NCBI GenBank assembly: GCA_964006375.1
Contig: OZ023262.1
Location: forward strand, 53,580,917-53,644,916
DNA from: Tillus elongatus
Lineage: Eukaryota > Arthropoda > Insecta > Coleoptera > Cleridae
Reading direction: 5' to 3'
Length of the DNA: 64,000 bases
Shown: piece after piece, positions 42,565 to 52,999 of the stretch
Layout of the letters: each line of letters begins with the position of its first letter
How positions within the stretch are numbered: the first letter of the stretch is position 1
Program-made: the position numbers and the translations under genes
Notes under the pieces: model-generated
The model's database searches: none
What the model was told of the DNA's origin: nothing
The model's input: only the letters and a program-made list of their open reading frames with translations

Positions 42565-42604
42565 CTCTTGAAAATGGCTCCAAAACAGGAGCCGAAACGT
42601 CGAG
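42565..42604 (+). ncRNA. Hammerhead-like motif, degenerate core
   Basis: CTC, TTGAAAA (expected CTGANGA), a perfect 6-bp stem II GGCTCC/GGAGCC, GAA, self-complementary ACGT (stem III), C, GAG. CTC pairs with GAG as a short stem I. Core positions C3 and G8 are changed in the same way as in the motif at 16023-16060. Activity is doubtful. Confidence 0.45.
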
Positions 42605-42677
42605 TTTTAATAAATTCTGAACGCGGTTCAACCCGAGAACCAAGTATGTCACACATTAAAGACCGCGGAAATCTTTC

Positions 42678-42680
<3 letters not shown>

Positions 42681-42735
<55 letters not shown>
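42681..42735. repeat. (TA)n microsatellite
   Basis: 55 bp of TA, here without recognisable TAC sequence on either side. Confidence 0.99.
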
Positions 42736-42736
<1 letters not shown>

Positions 42737-43379
42737 TTATACATACCTGTACATCGCCCTTGAAAAGAAAAACCATATTGATTTTAACACGCCAAATACT
42801 TGTCAAAATTATAGTGATTGAAATTTCAATATTTGTTGATAAATTTGGTGTTATTTTGGAATGAGTTATTTTACAATGGTAGTTGAATACTATTGGCTGC
42901 TAGATAAGTGTTAGTGACAGAAATGCAAAAGAAACAACATACGTTAAACAACATTTTTAAAGTGACATTTTTATAAACATATTTTGATAGTTTAGCTTGG
43001 ACCAGGAAATTAAATTGTGTTATGCTTATTTGTGGAACACACTGTAAAATTTGTATAAATAAAACATAAACCAAATCAATAATTTAATTCATATTCGATT
43101 GATTTTCTGAAATAGTTCGTCTTGGAATGCATAGGTTATTTAAATTAATCAGGTCTTTCCTAAGACTAATCCAATTTTGTTTAACATCAATGGGAATTAA
43201 AATTTCGATCACTATAATTTTGACAAGTATTTGGTATGTTTAAATTAATATGTGGTTTTTCTATTAATCACATATTATACATACATTTTATTTTTGTGCT
43301 CTCCTTGTTTATATGCACTTTAACTATGCCAAATCTCACACTGCGCGCAATGTGCTTAACAAGGGGTAGGTACAAATTT
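42736..43379. other. Intergenic, no recognisable gene
   Basis: CAAAATTATAGTGATTGAAATT (near 42803) and AATTTCGATCACTATAATTTTG (near 43200) are roughly inverse and may mark a small inverted-repeat element of about 420 bp. No coding motif. Confidence 0.4.
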
Positions 43380-43895
<516 letters not shown>

Positions 43896-44347
43896 TTGTG
43901 TTATGGCGTTTTTACTAATCTATAGTGGAGTCCCATGAAAATGGCGCATTCAGACACGGTTTTTGTTTGTCAGTCTTAAAAAAATAAATCCAGATGTCAT
44001 ATGCAGAGTGCTCTCAAATAGTAGCATAGCTTGAAAGAATTCAAACTGCCGGAGCTCAATTGTTTCAAATGTAACAACCTGTGTATTATTTCAATTTTAA
44101 TTACAGATTATGTTATTCAAATTTGATGTATTTCATCAGTAAATTTTCGTGTGAAATATCAGTGTCCATTTTTTGTCAAATTGTAGTGAAATATTTGATA
44201 AGTAATGTTTAATAGGTAATTGTAAAAAGCATTCACATAAAAAATCTGTTTGTGAAAAGAAATTTGTTTAGCAAATTGTCGTGTAAAATAATTTTTAGCT
44301 AATTTTCGTAAAAAGACTTTTATATAAATTTCATGTAACAAGAGAAC
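43896..44347. other. Intergenic, no recognisable feature
   Basis: Unique AT-rich sequence. Confidence 0.5.
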
Positions 44348-45098
44348 ATGCTCTCTTCTCTTAATACCAGGAAAGCCTCTGGCCACCAAATCTTAGTCTT
44401 GCTTTCTATCTCATAAGAGATAGACTAAGTTATTCAAAGTAATTAGTCCTTTTCACTTGTTGGCATTTCTGTGGATCGAAATCTTAATTGGCACCAACAT
44501 GTCACATCAATTGCAGAAGAGGCTGCTAAAAAATTAGGCTTCTTTTTCCGGGCTCGCAAATACTTTTCACCAGCTAATCCCTTTACCTTATATACTTCAC
44601 AAATAAGGCCAAGCCTTGAATACTGCTCCCACATCTGGGGTGCCGCTGCCGCTTCTGCACTCGCTATCCTGGACTCCATTCAGAAGAGAGCTATACGTCT
44701 CATCGGTGACCCTACCATCACCCAAGCTGCCATCCCTTGCCCACCGACGTGCCGTTGGTGACCTCTCTCTCTCTTTTATAGATATCTGCACGGGCACTGC
44801 TCAGAGGAGCTTTCTTCCATACTTCCTCCACCTGCTGCCCCCAACAGATTTACGAGGGGAACAGAGCGAATGCACCCTTTTACTGTACAGGTCACCAGAC
44901 ATAGAATATCTTGTTATACCCGCTCTTTTGTCCCGAGGACTTCCAAGTTGTGGAATTCCTTTCCGGCACATGTTTTTCTTTTCCTCCGAATCTCCAAACC
45001 TTCAAGTCCAGAATTAACAAGTTGCCTCTTTCCCTCTTGTCGACACCCACGGTACGATAGTATTTAGGCTGTAAGCTCCCGTGGTGTGTTATTGAAAT
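44348..45098 (+). mobile_element. LINE-D copy 3 with a large internal deletion
   Basis: It begins in the first RT block (CTCTCTTCTCTTAATACCAG, the SLNSRKASG codons), jumps at about 44384 to the post-YADD region, and continues to the family 3' end (TAGTATTTAGGCTGTAAG). Open blocks 44471-44761 (NLNWHQHVTSIAEEAAKKL, ALAILDSIQKRAIRLIGDP) and 44616-45017 cover the RT C-terminus in two frames. Confidence 0.8.
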
Positions 45099-45702
45099 AT
45101 ACAAATTTGTTAAGTCTATCTTCTACCAATATCCTTAAATTCTAAACAGTGCTAGACCTTTATAATCCCGGGAGTAATTGTGTAATTACGCGAATCGATT
45201 GAGTAAACATAAGCACATGTGCATAACGAATTCAGTGGGAGAATGAAAGATGCACGTAACAGCGAGAACATTACAGCAATGTACACTTTCTGCTCGTTCA
45301 TAGTTATGCCCAATCTCATAGTCGAGTGGCTAACACAGCAGTGTGCAGAGTGCATGCTATATTACTCTATTCGGCGCTTCTAAATTATTCCAGTGTGATT
45401 TAGTCTTTGTTGACAGTAGCGACACTGTTCATTTCCGAATCAGTTTTTGTCTATTTTCAGATTATATCAATACAGGAATTGCGTTAGGATTCGTTAACGT
45501 TCAAACGTATGCCAATTAAATCCATCCAAAGCAATTGGTACGACTTTGACTTTTCAGTGTGACAAACAGAATCGAATTTTGCTATTTTCATTAGCTAACA
45601 AACTAGAGGTGCGCTATAAGAGAATATAAATATTTGCTTTCAATACTGAAGCTGCAATTTTAAAATCTACCGCTTAGTTTTTTGAAAACAGTAGAATTCG
45701 CA
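45099..45702. other. Intergenic, no recognisable feature
   Basis: Unique sequence without motif. Confidence 0.5.
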
Positions 45703-46511
45703 TTGGTAAATTTGCAGATTAGCTCTCGAATCCTTTTCAAAAAATTGTTTTCAGAAACATTACTAGGACCCCCCTGGATGTACAAACTACAAAAAAAAAT
45801 CTTGTTCACGCCCCCCAAGGAGGTTACGGGACTAGGAGCGAATATGGGTGCTGGGCGGGGTAGGAAAGGAAATATGAGCAGAAAATGTGAAGAAAACGGG
45901 CTTAAAAGCTGTCTTCTTGAAGCCGCATCCCCCTGAAACCCTGCTACCCCGCACATCACCCCTATTCGCCTCAGATCCCGTAACTTCCTTGGGGGTATGA
46001 AAAAGAAATTTTTCTTGTGGTTTATCCAACGAGGGTGGTTGTATGCACACGAGAGGGGAAGGAAAATGCATACGACGAAGCAGACCCCTCGGGTCCAACT
46101 TGTGACATGGGGCGGGGGGAGGAGTGCTTCGTCGTGGGGATTTTCCTTCCCCTCTCGCGTGCATACAACCACCCTTGTTGCATAAACCACAAGAAAATGT
46201 TTTTGTTCATACCCGCCAAGAAAGTCACGGTACCTGGGGGCATAGGTGTGTTGTGCGGGGTAGGCAGTGGGATATGGCTTCAAGATTTGAAAAAGACAGC
46301 TTTCAAGTCCGTTTTCTTCACATTTTCTGCTCATATGTCCTTTTTACTACCTACCCCGCCCATAACCCCTATTCACTCTTGGTCCCGTAACTTCCTTGGG
46401 GGTGTGAACAAGACATTTTTCTTGTGGTTTGTGCATCCAGGGGGAGCCCTAGGCATGTTTTTGATAACAGTCTTTTGAAAAGCGTTCGGGAGCTAATCTG
46501 CAAATTTACCT
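45703..46511. repeat. Foldback element: imperfect palindrome of about 800 bp
   Basis: The outer ends TTGGTAAATTTGCAGATTAG and CTAATCTGCAAATTTACC are inverse, and matching continues for almost 400 bp on each side to a centre near 46105. Inside each arm the segment CCCCAAGGAGGTTACGGGAC also meets its own inverse (CCCGTAACTTCCTTGGGGG), so the element looks like four related units in alternating orientation. The arms differ at many sites. A single arm occurs at 12606-12867. The open frames here are by-products of the palindrome. Confidence 0.8.
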
Positions 46512-46675
46512 TCGCATTGAACGAGGAGTCAAAGGACTATTAATGATATATCGTAAAAACCGGATCTCGTTAGATCAATACCAAGAAGTAACTACAAAAA
46601 ATATTGGTAAGTACATACTTATATATAAGTATACATACCGGACTACTTACATATAGATCTTTCCACATATATTAT
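46512..46675. other. Short spacer
   Basis: No feature seen between the foldback element and LINE-E. Confidence 0.5.
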
Positions 46676-49600
46676 AATAATAATAAGGTTTATTGGTAAG
46701 TTGTAACAAACATTTACAATTAGATACAAAAGGTTACCAAGTACATATACACAATAAAAAATTATAGAATAAACATTCAATACAAAGAAGTAATTAACAA
46801 ATCAATAATCGCGCATGTTGTACATTCTAAAGTAATCAGTTATCCTAATAGTCATAAGACTTAGACATCTTCACAGAAGCAAACTTGCTTGTTAGCGAAA
46901 ATGTCTATGCGACATGATAGACAAACTAAAAAATACAACACAAAAAACTATCATAATATTAGTGTAGAGTATCATAAAGTGAACAATATTTGGCAGCGTT
47001 CTACAATTAATAAAAGTCAAAAACAGCAAAACTAACTCCATATGCCCACAGCATACAAAACACAACACACAACATAATTATGACTGTCAAGGAAGTAAAA
47101 CCCAGAGTAATTGACAGTCAGAAGATTAAATACCCTCGAGAGAAACAACAAACACAAACAACACCGCCACAAGCAATGGTGTATTGCACCGTCTGCTGTA
47201 ACACACCAAATTCTTCACCCGACGCAGCGGGTGCCGCCAAACATCCGAGGCGACTCTCCCGACAACAGCCAAAAACCACCAATCACAGTGTGTAACTTAA
47301 TCCCATAACCATGATAACATAACATTTTAAAGCTGCAACCGGCCGTCCCTGACCATCGATCAACCGACATCGCCCCAAAACCCAACGACGCCCTCCGCAA
47401 AACGAGAGACAGAAAATAAAAAAGGTATAGGTACTTTAAAAACCCAGAAATACAGACTCACTCAGTAATCTGTGGTCAAATCATACTCAGTTATATTGCA
47501 TCCATTCACATACATACTTGCTCGTGCGCGCTCGTTCGTAAACTTCACACCTTCATTCTGACACACACGCACACACACACCCACACATACACGTAGTCTC
47601 AGACACATACATACTCGAACACATGCACACAATGATCGATTAAAATCAAGATCTACCAGAAGGGTCGACAATTAAGAGAGGGCAACCACCCGACCGATAA
47701 CACTCCTCGGTGTATTAAGCAGCCATAGTTAAATCCTTTTTTTATAAAGCCTATAATAATTTGTAGATCTTATATAAAGGGGCAGGGTATCAAAGAGTCT
47801 CAAATCAATATACACAAAACTACGCTGACCAATTCTTTTTTCCGCCCTATACTTCTTCGTGACAATAATTTTGAATCTCGTAGAGTCTGTAAAATTAATA
47901 GCACCTTTGTGTCTGTAAATATACAGTAAGATAGCATGACAGTACAGTTTCCGCACATCCATCACTCCGACCTCCGAATATAGCGCATCACTGGGGTAGG
48001 TAATGTTTCTGCCATATATAATTTTTAATATCCACCTCTGAGTTGTTCCTACTTTTCCCAAGTATGTTCCTGATGCGCTTCCCCACGCCAATATGCAGTA
48101 TAAAAGCTGTGACTGAATGAGAGCAAAGTAAATAGTCTTAAGGTAAGTGATTTCCAGAAATTGCTTTAATCTCTTAAACTTCGAAAGGAAGCCCCTCAGT
48201 TTCTGGATTACTTGATTTGTCTGCCTGCCCCATTTCAGATGACAGTCAATATTCAAGCCAAGCTATTGTATATTTTTTGTTTCACTTATCTGATCAGAAC
48301 CTACAGACAAGTTCCCATGTCTTGGCATTCCACTGGCATATGAACTGAATGGCATGTACTTAGTTTTGTCCCAGTTTATGGACAATAGGTTTTGGTTAAA
48401 CCATGTTTTTAATGCTTTTAAATCTGTCTCTGCTTCCTGTTTCAGAGATAACCAATCCGGGGCGATGTACAAAATAGCCGTATCGTCAACATAACTGACG
48501 ATATCTCCTTCTGACGGTAAGCGAAGCATGTCATTTATGTATATGTTGAATAGTAAAGGCCCCAATACCGTGCCCTGTGGAACCCAAACTCCACCTGTTC
48601 ATAGCAGCTAAAATTATTTTGTATTTTCACACATTGTTTGCGGTCGGTTATGTAGCTCTTAAGTAAATCAAATATTTTCCCCCGTAATCCAGTCCTATGA
48701 AGTTTAGCTAGCAATTTTGGGTGGGACACCGTATCGAACGCTTTCGCTAGGTCCAGCAACACATACAAGGTTGGACGGCTCTTATCCAGACTGTCATAGA
48801 GTTTTGAAGTAAGAAATGCCATGGCAGCCTCAGTAGATCGTCCTTCGCGGAATCCAAACTGGCGATCGGATAACAATTTATATTTTGTCATAAAAGACAC
48901 AATTATCAATTTTAAGACTTTTTCGAATATCTTTGGTATATAGAAATAAATGTTATCGGTCTGTAATTGCCCATTTCAGTGGGATCACCCGTCTTGAAAA
49001 TGGGGAAAATGATACCGATTTTGAACGTTTCTGGAAATGTCCCTTCACATATACATTTGTTGAACAGGTAACTAAGTGGTCTGGTTATCTCATCGCAGAT
49101 TGTCCTCAGCACTTTAGCCTCCAGTCCATTGTAACCCGGTGCCTTTCTTTCCTTCAATTCAAGTATCTTCTGTTTCACTTCGCTCTCCGTTATCTCATCG
49201 ATATAGATGCTATTCTCGATTGTACGTTCATTTGTCTGAACAGTAAATAGATTCTCTTTGGAAACTTCGGCTGCTAGTCTTCCACCCACTTCTCTGTAGA
49301 ACCCATTAAATGCGTTGGCGATAAACTTTTGATCACAGTATCGCTGACCATCGACCGTGATCAGCTTTATCCGGTTTCGCTCCCTTTCCTTGGATCCACA
49401 CAAATCATCCACTGTCCTCCAGACAGCTTTTGAACTGTTGGCACTGTTCCGTATTGCCTGTCTATAATAGGACGCTTTTGCCGCTCTAATAATCCCCGTC
49501 AAGGAGTTTCTGTATTCTTTGTATCTCTCCTGTAACTCCACGTCGTCGCGACACTTCTTTGTCATCCTGTACATCTCGTTCTTGGTCTGGATCGAATTTA

Positions 49601-50140
49601 TCAGAGCCTTAGTTATCCAAGGATTTCTTGAATGGTGTTCACATAAGACACGTATCCAAACTCATACAGTGTGTTCAAATACACATTCGATATATCGTCA
49701 GTGTCCAGTATATCGATGTTGATGTCATCCACAAACATACTGATGTGTGTGTCCAAGTGATCAGCGCAAAAAAAAACCCGTAAAGATACGAAACAAAAGT
49801 GGTGACGTCTGTAGCTGGTGAGCTGTAACAGCCAATTATACTCACAGTTTGGCTTTTGCAACTTATGTCCACTCTCAGTAAGTTAGTACACCCTAGGGGT
49901 ATAACTCTATGAGTGTATTTCAAGGTATCTCTAACGTATATAACCACACCATCATTTTGGTTTAAAGTACCATTGTTGTAAACCATGTCGTATCCCGCAG
50001 CTAATAAGCGTTAACATCTGTAATTTGTCACGTTTCTGTAAGTACTACAATATCAAATTTGCAACTTATATTCGCAAGTATAACAGATAATTCATCAATA
50101 TTCTTATATTTAAATTGAACTATAACTGCCTAGTTTGAAT
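46676..50140 (-). mobile_element. LINE-E, minus strand
   Basis: A non-LTR element distantly related to LINE-A in protein layout. It has a 3' UTR of about 1 kb that is CA-rich on the plus strand (GT-rich in element sense) at 47560-47640. The 3' tail lies at the ATAATAATAATAAGG run near 46676. The 5' limit near 50140 is uncertain. Confidence 0.75.
47729..50140 (-). pseudogene. LINE-E ORF2: endonuclease remnant and reverse transcriptase, frameshifted
   Basis: Minus-strand blocks: 50140-49613, a decayed endonuclease (NQNDGVVIYVRDTLKYTHR); 49574-48912, the linker and first RT motifs (LKERKAPGYNGLEAKVLR, FPIFKTGDPTEMGNYRPI); 48909-48535, the palm (LLDLAKAFDTVSHPKLLAKL); 48565-48263, which contains the catalytic YVDD near 48490; and 48256-47729, the thumb (YFALIQSQLLYCILAWGSAS). 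Each boundary is a frameshift, and the QGTVLG block lies across the 48560 shift. The stop of the last block is near 47729. It is inactive but fairly complete, so younger than LINE-B or LINE-F. Confidence 0.85.
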
Positions 50141-50743
50141 GAGCAATTAATTATATTCACATAAAACAAAATCACATCACTATATATACTATTACTTTTT
50201 ACTATTATTACTTAATCTGAGTTTATACACATCATAAAAAGTACTCTACGCTTTTCATTTGTACTGTCGGTTTGTCTTTTTTCTTCTTTTCAAAAAAGTT
50301 TTCTATGGAAGTTAATAACCTTATCTCATTCTCGTTGTTTGAGGCCCTTTCTAAAAACATTTTAAGTTTCTCCGCCGATCTGGCATCTTGCAGTGAAACA
50401 TTGGTGCATTCGCAGCTTTCAGATTCGTTCTAATCGGAATCTTCTATCACTGCTTGGGTAGTATTCAAATTTGCAGCGTCAATTATCTCAGAATCTGTTG
50501 GAATACCTGAAGTTCCCCACATAATTATCTATGTTACGGTGATCCAGCGCATCCGACACTTGTGCCAATGTTATAAACCTAGCATACTCACTGAGAGGAA
50601 TATCTTCGTCAGCAATAACATCTTCCGAAAAGCTCAAATCAACGTTTTCCTCTCTATGCTCAAAATGAAAAGTAGCATGCCTGAAACAATTTTGCAATGT
50701 TCTTTGTGAGACATTTTTCCATGCACGATCAAAAAGACGAGCA

Positions 50744-50821
50744 ATTTTTTTTTCTCCCTCAGGGCTCGTCGGCAGCTTTGCCGCCCCGATAGCAGTGCAA
50801 CCCTTGGCTTATTGTGCATGT
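50744..50821 (-). mobile_element. LINE-C copy 4, only the last 80 bp
   Basis: CTCCCTCAGGGCTCGTCGGC and GCCGCCCCGATAGCAGTGC match the LINE-C 3' terminus with a short A tail on the minus strand. CGAGCA on both sides (50738-50743 and 50822-50827) may be the target duplication. The insert interrupts the Tigger transposase. Confidence 0.75.
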
Positions 50822-51201
50822 CGAGCACATTTAACGAACACGGACACGGATTCTTGTCCATGTTGTCAATTATTTTTCTGACGCGTCGTCTTCTGTAATT
50901 AAATTTCGGAAGGTTGATAATTCCCTGATCTAAAGGGTGCAGTGCAGTGTGGTATTAGGCGGCAGAAAGACTAATTTTATGTTCTCCAAACTCGTCAATT
51001 GCCGATATGGCAGACAATTATCCACCACAATCAAACTTTTTCTATTCTTTCTTTTCAGTTCTCCATCCCATTCTTCTACTTCAGTTTTAAAATAATCGCC
51101 AGCCACTCATGCTTTTTTTAGCAACATACTTCACCGGAAGGCTATTTACATTCTTAAAATATCTTGGTTTTGTGCTTTGCCCATAACCAATAGTCTTCGT
51201 A

Positions 51202-51750
51202 GGGCAGAATGAGGTGACCCTCATCTGGGTGCCGGGTCACTCGGGGGTCAAAGGCAATGAAGAAGCTGACAGTCTCGCGAAGAAAGGGTCAGCAGAACCA
51301 TTCATGGGACCAGAACCGGCTCTGGGCGTGACAAAAAGCACTGCCAGGGGAGCCATTAAGTCATGGGTCAGAAACCAACACAAGGTGTACTGGGCGGACT
51401 GTCCAGGGCACAGACATGGGAAGTCAATAATTGACGGACCCAGTTCAAAAAGAGCTGTGGAGCTGCTAAACCTTAGCAGAGGACAGCTCAGAAACACAAC
51501 AGGTCTCTTGACGGGACACATGGCCGTCAAGAAACACCTGCATAAAATGGGGCGGTTCGAAGGGGACCTCGCATGCAGACTCTGCGGCGAGGGGGAGGAA
51601 TCAGCCCAGCACATCTTGTGTGAGTGCAAAGCTCTGGACCGCAAAAGACAACTGATCTACGGTCACTCTAGACCGGAGACAGAGCAATATAAAACTTCAC
51701 CCTACCAATCGCTGTGTAGATTAGTTCAAGGCACAGTGATTTTGGAATGA
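51202..51750 (+). CDS. LINE-C ORF2 C-terminal fragment: end of RNase H and zinc motif
   Basis: Open from the truncation to TGA at 51748-51750. It contains VPGHSGVKGNEEADSLAKKG (last RNase H aspartate), then LLTGHMAVKKHLHKMG and the zinc motif CRLCGEGEESAQHILCEC. Compared with copy 2 the tryptophan codon four residues before the end is TGA, so the last residues (EWVE there) are shortened. It is nearly identical to copy 2 over its length, so both insertions are recent. It has no start codon and is not expected to act alone. Confidence 0.8.
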   Translation, partial: GQNEVTLIWVPGHSGVKGNEEADSLAKKGSAEPFMGPEPALGVTKSTARGAIKSWVRNQHKVYWADCPGHRHGKSIIDGPSSKRAVELLNLSRGQLRNTTGLLTGHMAVKKHLHKMGRFEGDLACRLCGEGEESAQHILCECKALDRKRQLIYGHSRPETEQYKTSPYQSLCRLVQGTVILE

Positions 51751-51837
51751 GTGGAGTAAGACTAAGCGCATGCACAATCAATCAAAGGTTGCAGTGCTAT
51801 CGGGGCGGCAAGGCCGCGGACGAGCCCCGAGGGGAAA
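51202..51837 (+). mobile_element. LINE-C copy 3, 5' truncated
   Basis: Flanked by a perfect 13-bp duplication, AATAGTCTTCGTA, at 51189-51201 and 51838-51850. The 3' terminus equals that of the other LINE-C copies. It is inserted in the Tigger transposase in opposite orientation. Confidence 0.93.
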
Positions 51838-52372
51838 AATAGTCTTCGTAAACTCAGAACAGTCCAAATTTAGAAAAACTAGTACAGTCAGTCGCTCATC
51901 ACATGCCTGCTATTCCGAGGATATTTCTCGGAAGTTATTTTGAAGCCAATCAGATGGATTTCTTTATTTACAGATTTCGCTTCCCCGGAAACTTTTCCTG
52001 AATTAATTGAACGTCTTTGTTTAAAACAAGAAATCCAGCTTGTGGAACACTGCAAATTCTCTCCATAGTCCATTTCTCCACCAAGAGAAACAGTTTTCTC
52101 CTGGAGAAATAAACCACTTATAGGAATGTTGGCGTGCCTCTGATCTTTGGACCAATCAAACTATGTTTTATCAAAGTTCTCCATGTCGGTTGTTTTCAGA
52201 CTTCTTCTCTTGTTGTCAATAGTGTTGAAACCACTACCATGGACAATAGAATCCTGGAGCATTAAAATTGTTGATAATGTAGACGATAAAATACCGAACT
52301 GCCTACAAACATCACTTTTTTTCGTTTCCGTTTTCACTTGTTTTAATGTCGACATTTGCTCTTCAATGGTAA

Positions 52373-52376
52373 CGCG
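52373..52376. other. Target-site duplication of the errantivirus, left (CGCG)
   Basis: CGCG directly before the 5' LTR is repeated directly after the 3' LTR at 60052-60055. Four-base duplications are typical of Ty3/gypsy integration. Confidence 0.9.
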
Positions 52377-52585
52377 AGATAAATAGAGCCACAACAACAG
52401 GCTATTGTGCAACAATGTATCCTGACCTCCTTAGAAACCGCAGTGTCATCATAATAGTGAAGTGGCGCCTGTAAGAATGCAGGCGTAAAACCAGCAAGTG
52501 TGAACGGAATATCTCCGGTGACATTCAGCATTAGCAGATCCAGGTCACCTCCAGAGACAATAGTGCCACGCCTGGAAGGGAAGCC

Positions 52586-52593
52586 TATAAATA
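52586..52593 (+). promoter_or_regulatory. LTR TATA box (TATAAATA)
   Basis: TATAAATA in the middle of the LTR. TTCATTAC about 33 bp downstream (around 52620) is a plausible initiator, which would place the U3/R border there. The same site in the 3' LTR is at 59860-59867. Confidence 0.7.
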
Positions 52594-52735
52594 GGATAAG
52601 CACCGAGATAGGAGCGTTCATTACTTGTTTCCTAGTTAGTCCGGCACATGGCGTGTCAAGTATTTTAACTATCACATATATATATATATATTTTTGTCTC
52701 ATTATTGTATTAAGTAATCATTGTGTTTAAGTAAT

Positions 52736-52741
52736 AATAAA
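52736..52741 (+). terminator. LTR polyadenylation signal AATAAA
   Basis: AATAAA close to the end of the LTR. The functional one for the transcript is the copy in the 3' LTR at 60006-60011. Confidence 0.65.
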
Positions 52742-52780
52742 TTGTTTAAAAAAGTTAATTGTCTTAACGCTAAAGTTAAG

Positions 52781-52795
52781 TGGCGCAGTCGTTAG
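52781..52795 (+). other. Primer binding site, tRNA-Ser type
   Basis: TGGCGCAGTCGTTAG begins at the last base of the LTR. As I recall, the 17.6/297 group of errantiviruses uses a primer site starting TGGCGCAGTCG for tRNA-Ser. It would prime minus-strand DNA synthesis. Confidence 0.75.
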
Positions 52796-52894
52796 TATTG
52801 GTTAAGAAACCGAAAGAATATCGATTTCTAAGCGTATCGACGCCCAATAACCAATCAGAACCAAGTTACGCAGAAGTCATAGCCAAGCAGCCAA

Positions 52895-52920
52895 ATGGGA
52901 GCAGAAACCATCATAGTATT
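52895..52920 (+). other. Candidate env exon 1 and 9-codon upstream ORF
   Basis: An ATG at 52895 is followed by eight codons and two bases up to a GTAAGT donor at 52921-52926. In unspliced RNA the frame stops at once (TAA at 52922-52924), making a tiny upstream ORF before gag. If spliced to 57893 the frame runs straight into env. The joined N-terminus would be strongly hydrophobic with small residues near position 17, like a signal peptide. Confidence 0.65.
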
Positions 52921-52926
52921 GTAAGT
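52921..52926 (+). promoter_or_regulatory. Candidate splice donor for env mRNA (GTAAGT)
   Basis: ATT|GTAAGT, a perfect intron start, lies in the leader between the primer site and gag, the usual place for the donor of subgenomic env RNA. Confidence 0.7.
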
Positions 52927-52999
52927 TGTTTACTGCTATCCAATTTCACATTTTCCTGCCATATTTTTCAATTGTATGTGTGTGTATTGATATAATTAT

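Larger units (their letters stand above)
50232..52376 (-). pseudogene. Tigger/pogo-type transposase, interrupted
   Basis: The protein would be a CENP-B/DDE_1 transposase. Minus-strand order: N-terminal helix-turn-helix 52372-52161 (VTIEEQMSTLKQVKTET, VCRQFGILSSTLSTI); a second DNA-binding part 52080-51888 (KVSGEA); FFLNLDCSEFTKTIGYGQS across the LINE-C insert; KSLIVVDNC near 51010 (second catalytic aspartate); and LVFLPPNTT near 50965, after which the LDQGII block is out of frame. The C-terminus (RAWKNVSQRTLQNCFRHA, then TVQMKSVEYF) ends in TGA at 50232-50234. The first three codons (M, K, R) and the first base of codon 4 lie at 60061-60052, beyond the errantivirus. Stops near 51090 and shifts disable it. 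Confidence 0.85.
52377..52781 (+). repeat. 5' LTR (405 bp)
   Basis: It begins AGATAAATAGAGCC and ends GCTAAAGTTAAGT. It contains a TATA box, a possible initiator, a small (TA)n at 52675-52690 and a polyadenylation signal. Limits follow from the 3' LTR, the polypurine tract and the CGCG duplication. Confidence 0.95.

Noticed and set aside
45660..46334. 224-aa minus-strand frame and its overlapping frames
   Set aside because: They arise from the foldback palindrome, occur on both strands and have no domain.
46540..46600. CTCGTTAGATCAA-like sequence as left inverted end of the Tigger element
   Set aside because: It resembles CTCGTTAAATCAG near 60510 but in the same orientation, so it is not a terminal inverted repeat pair.
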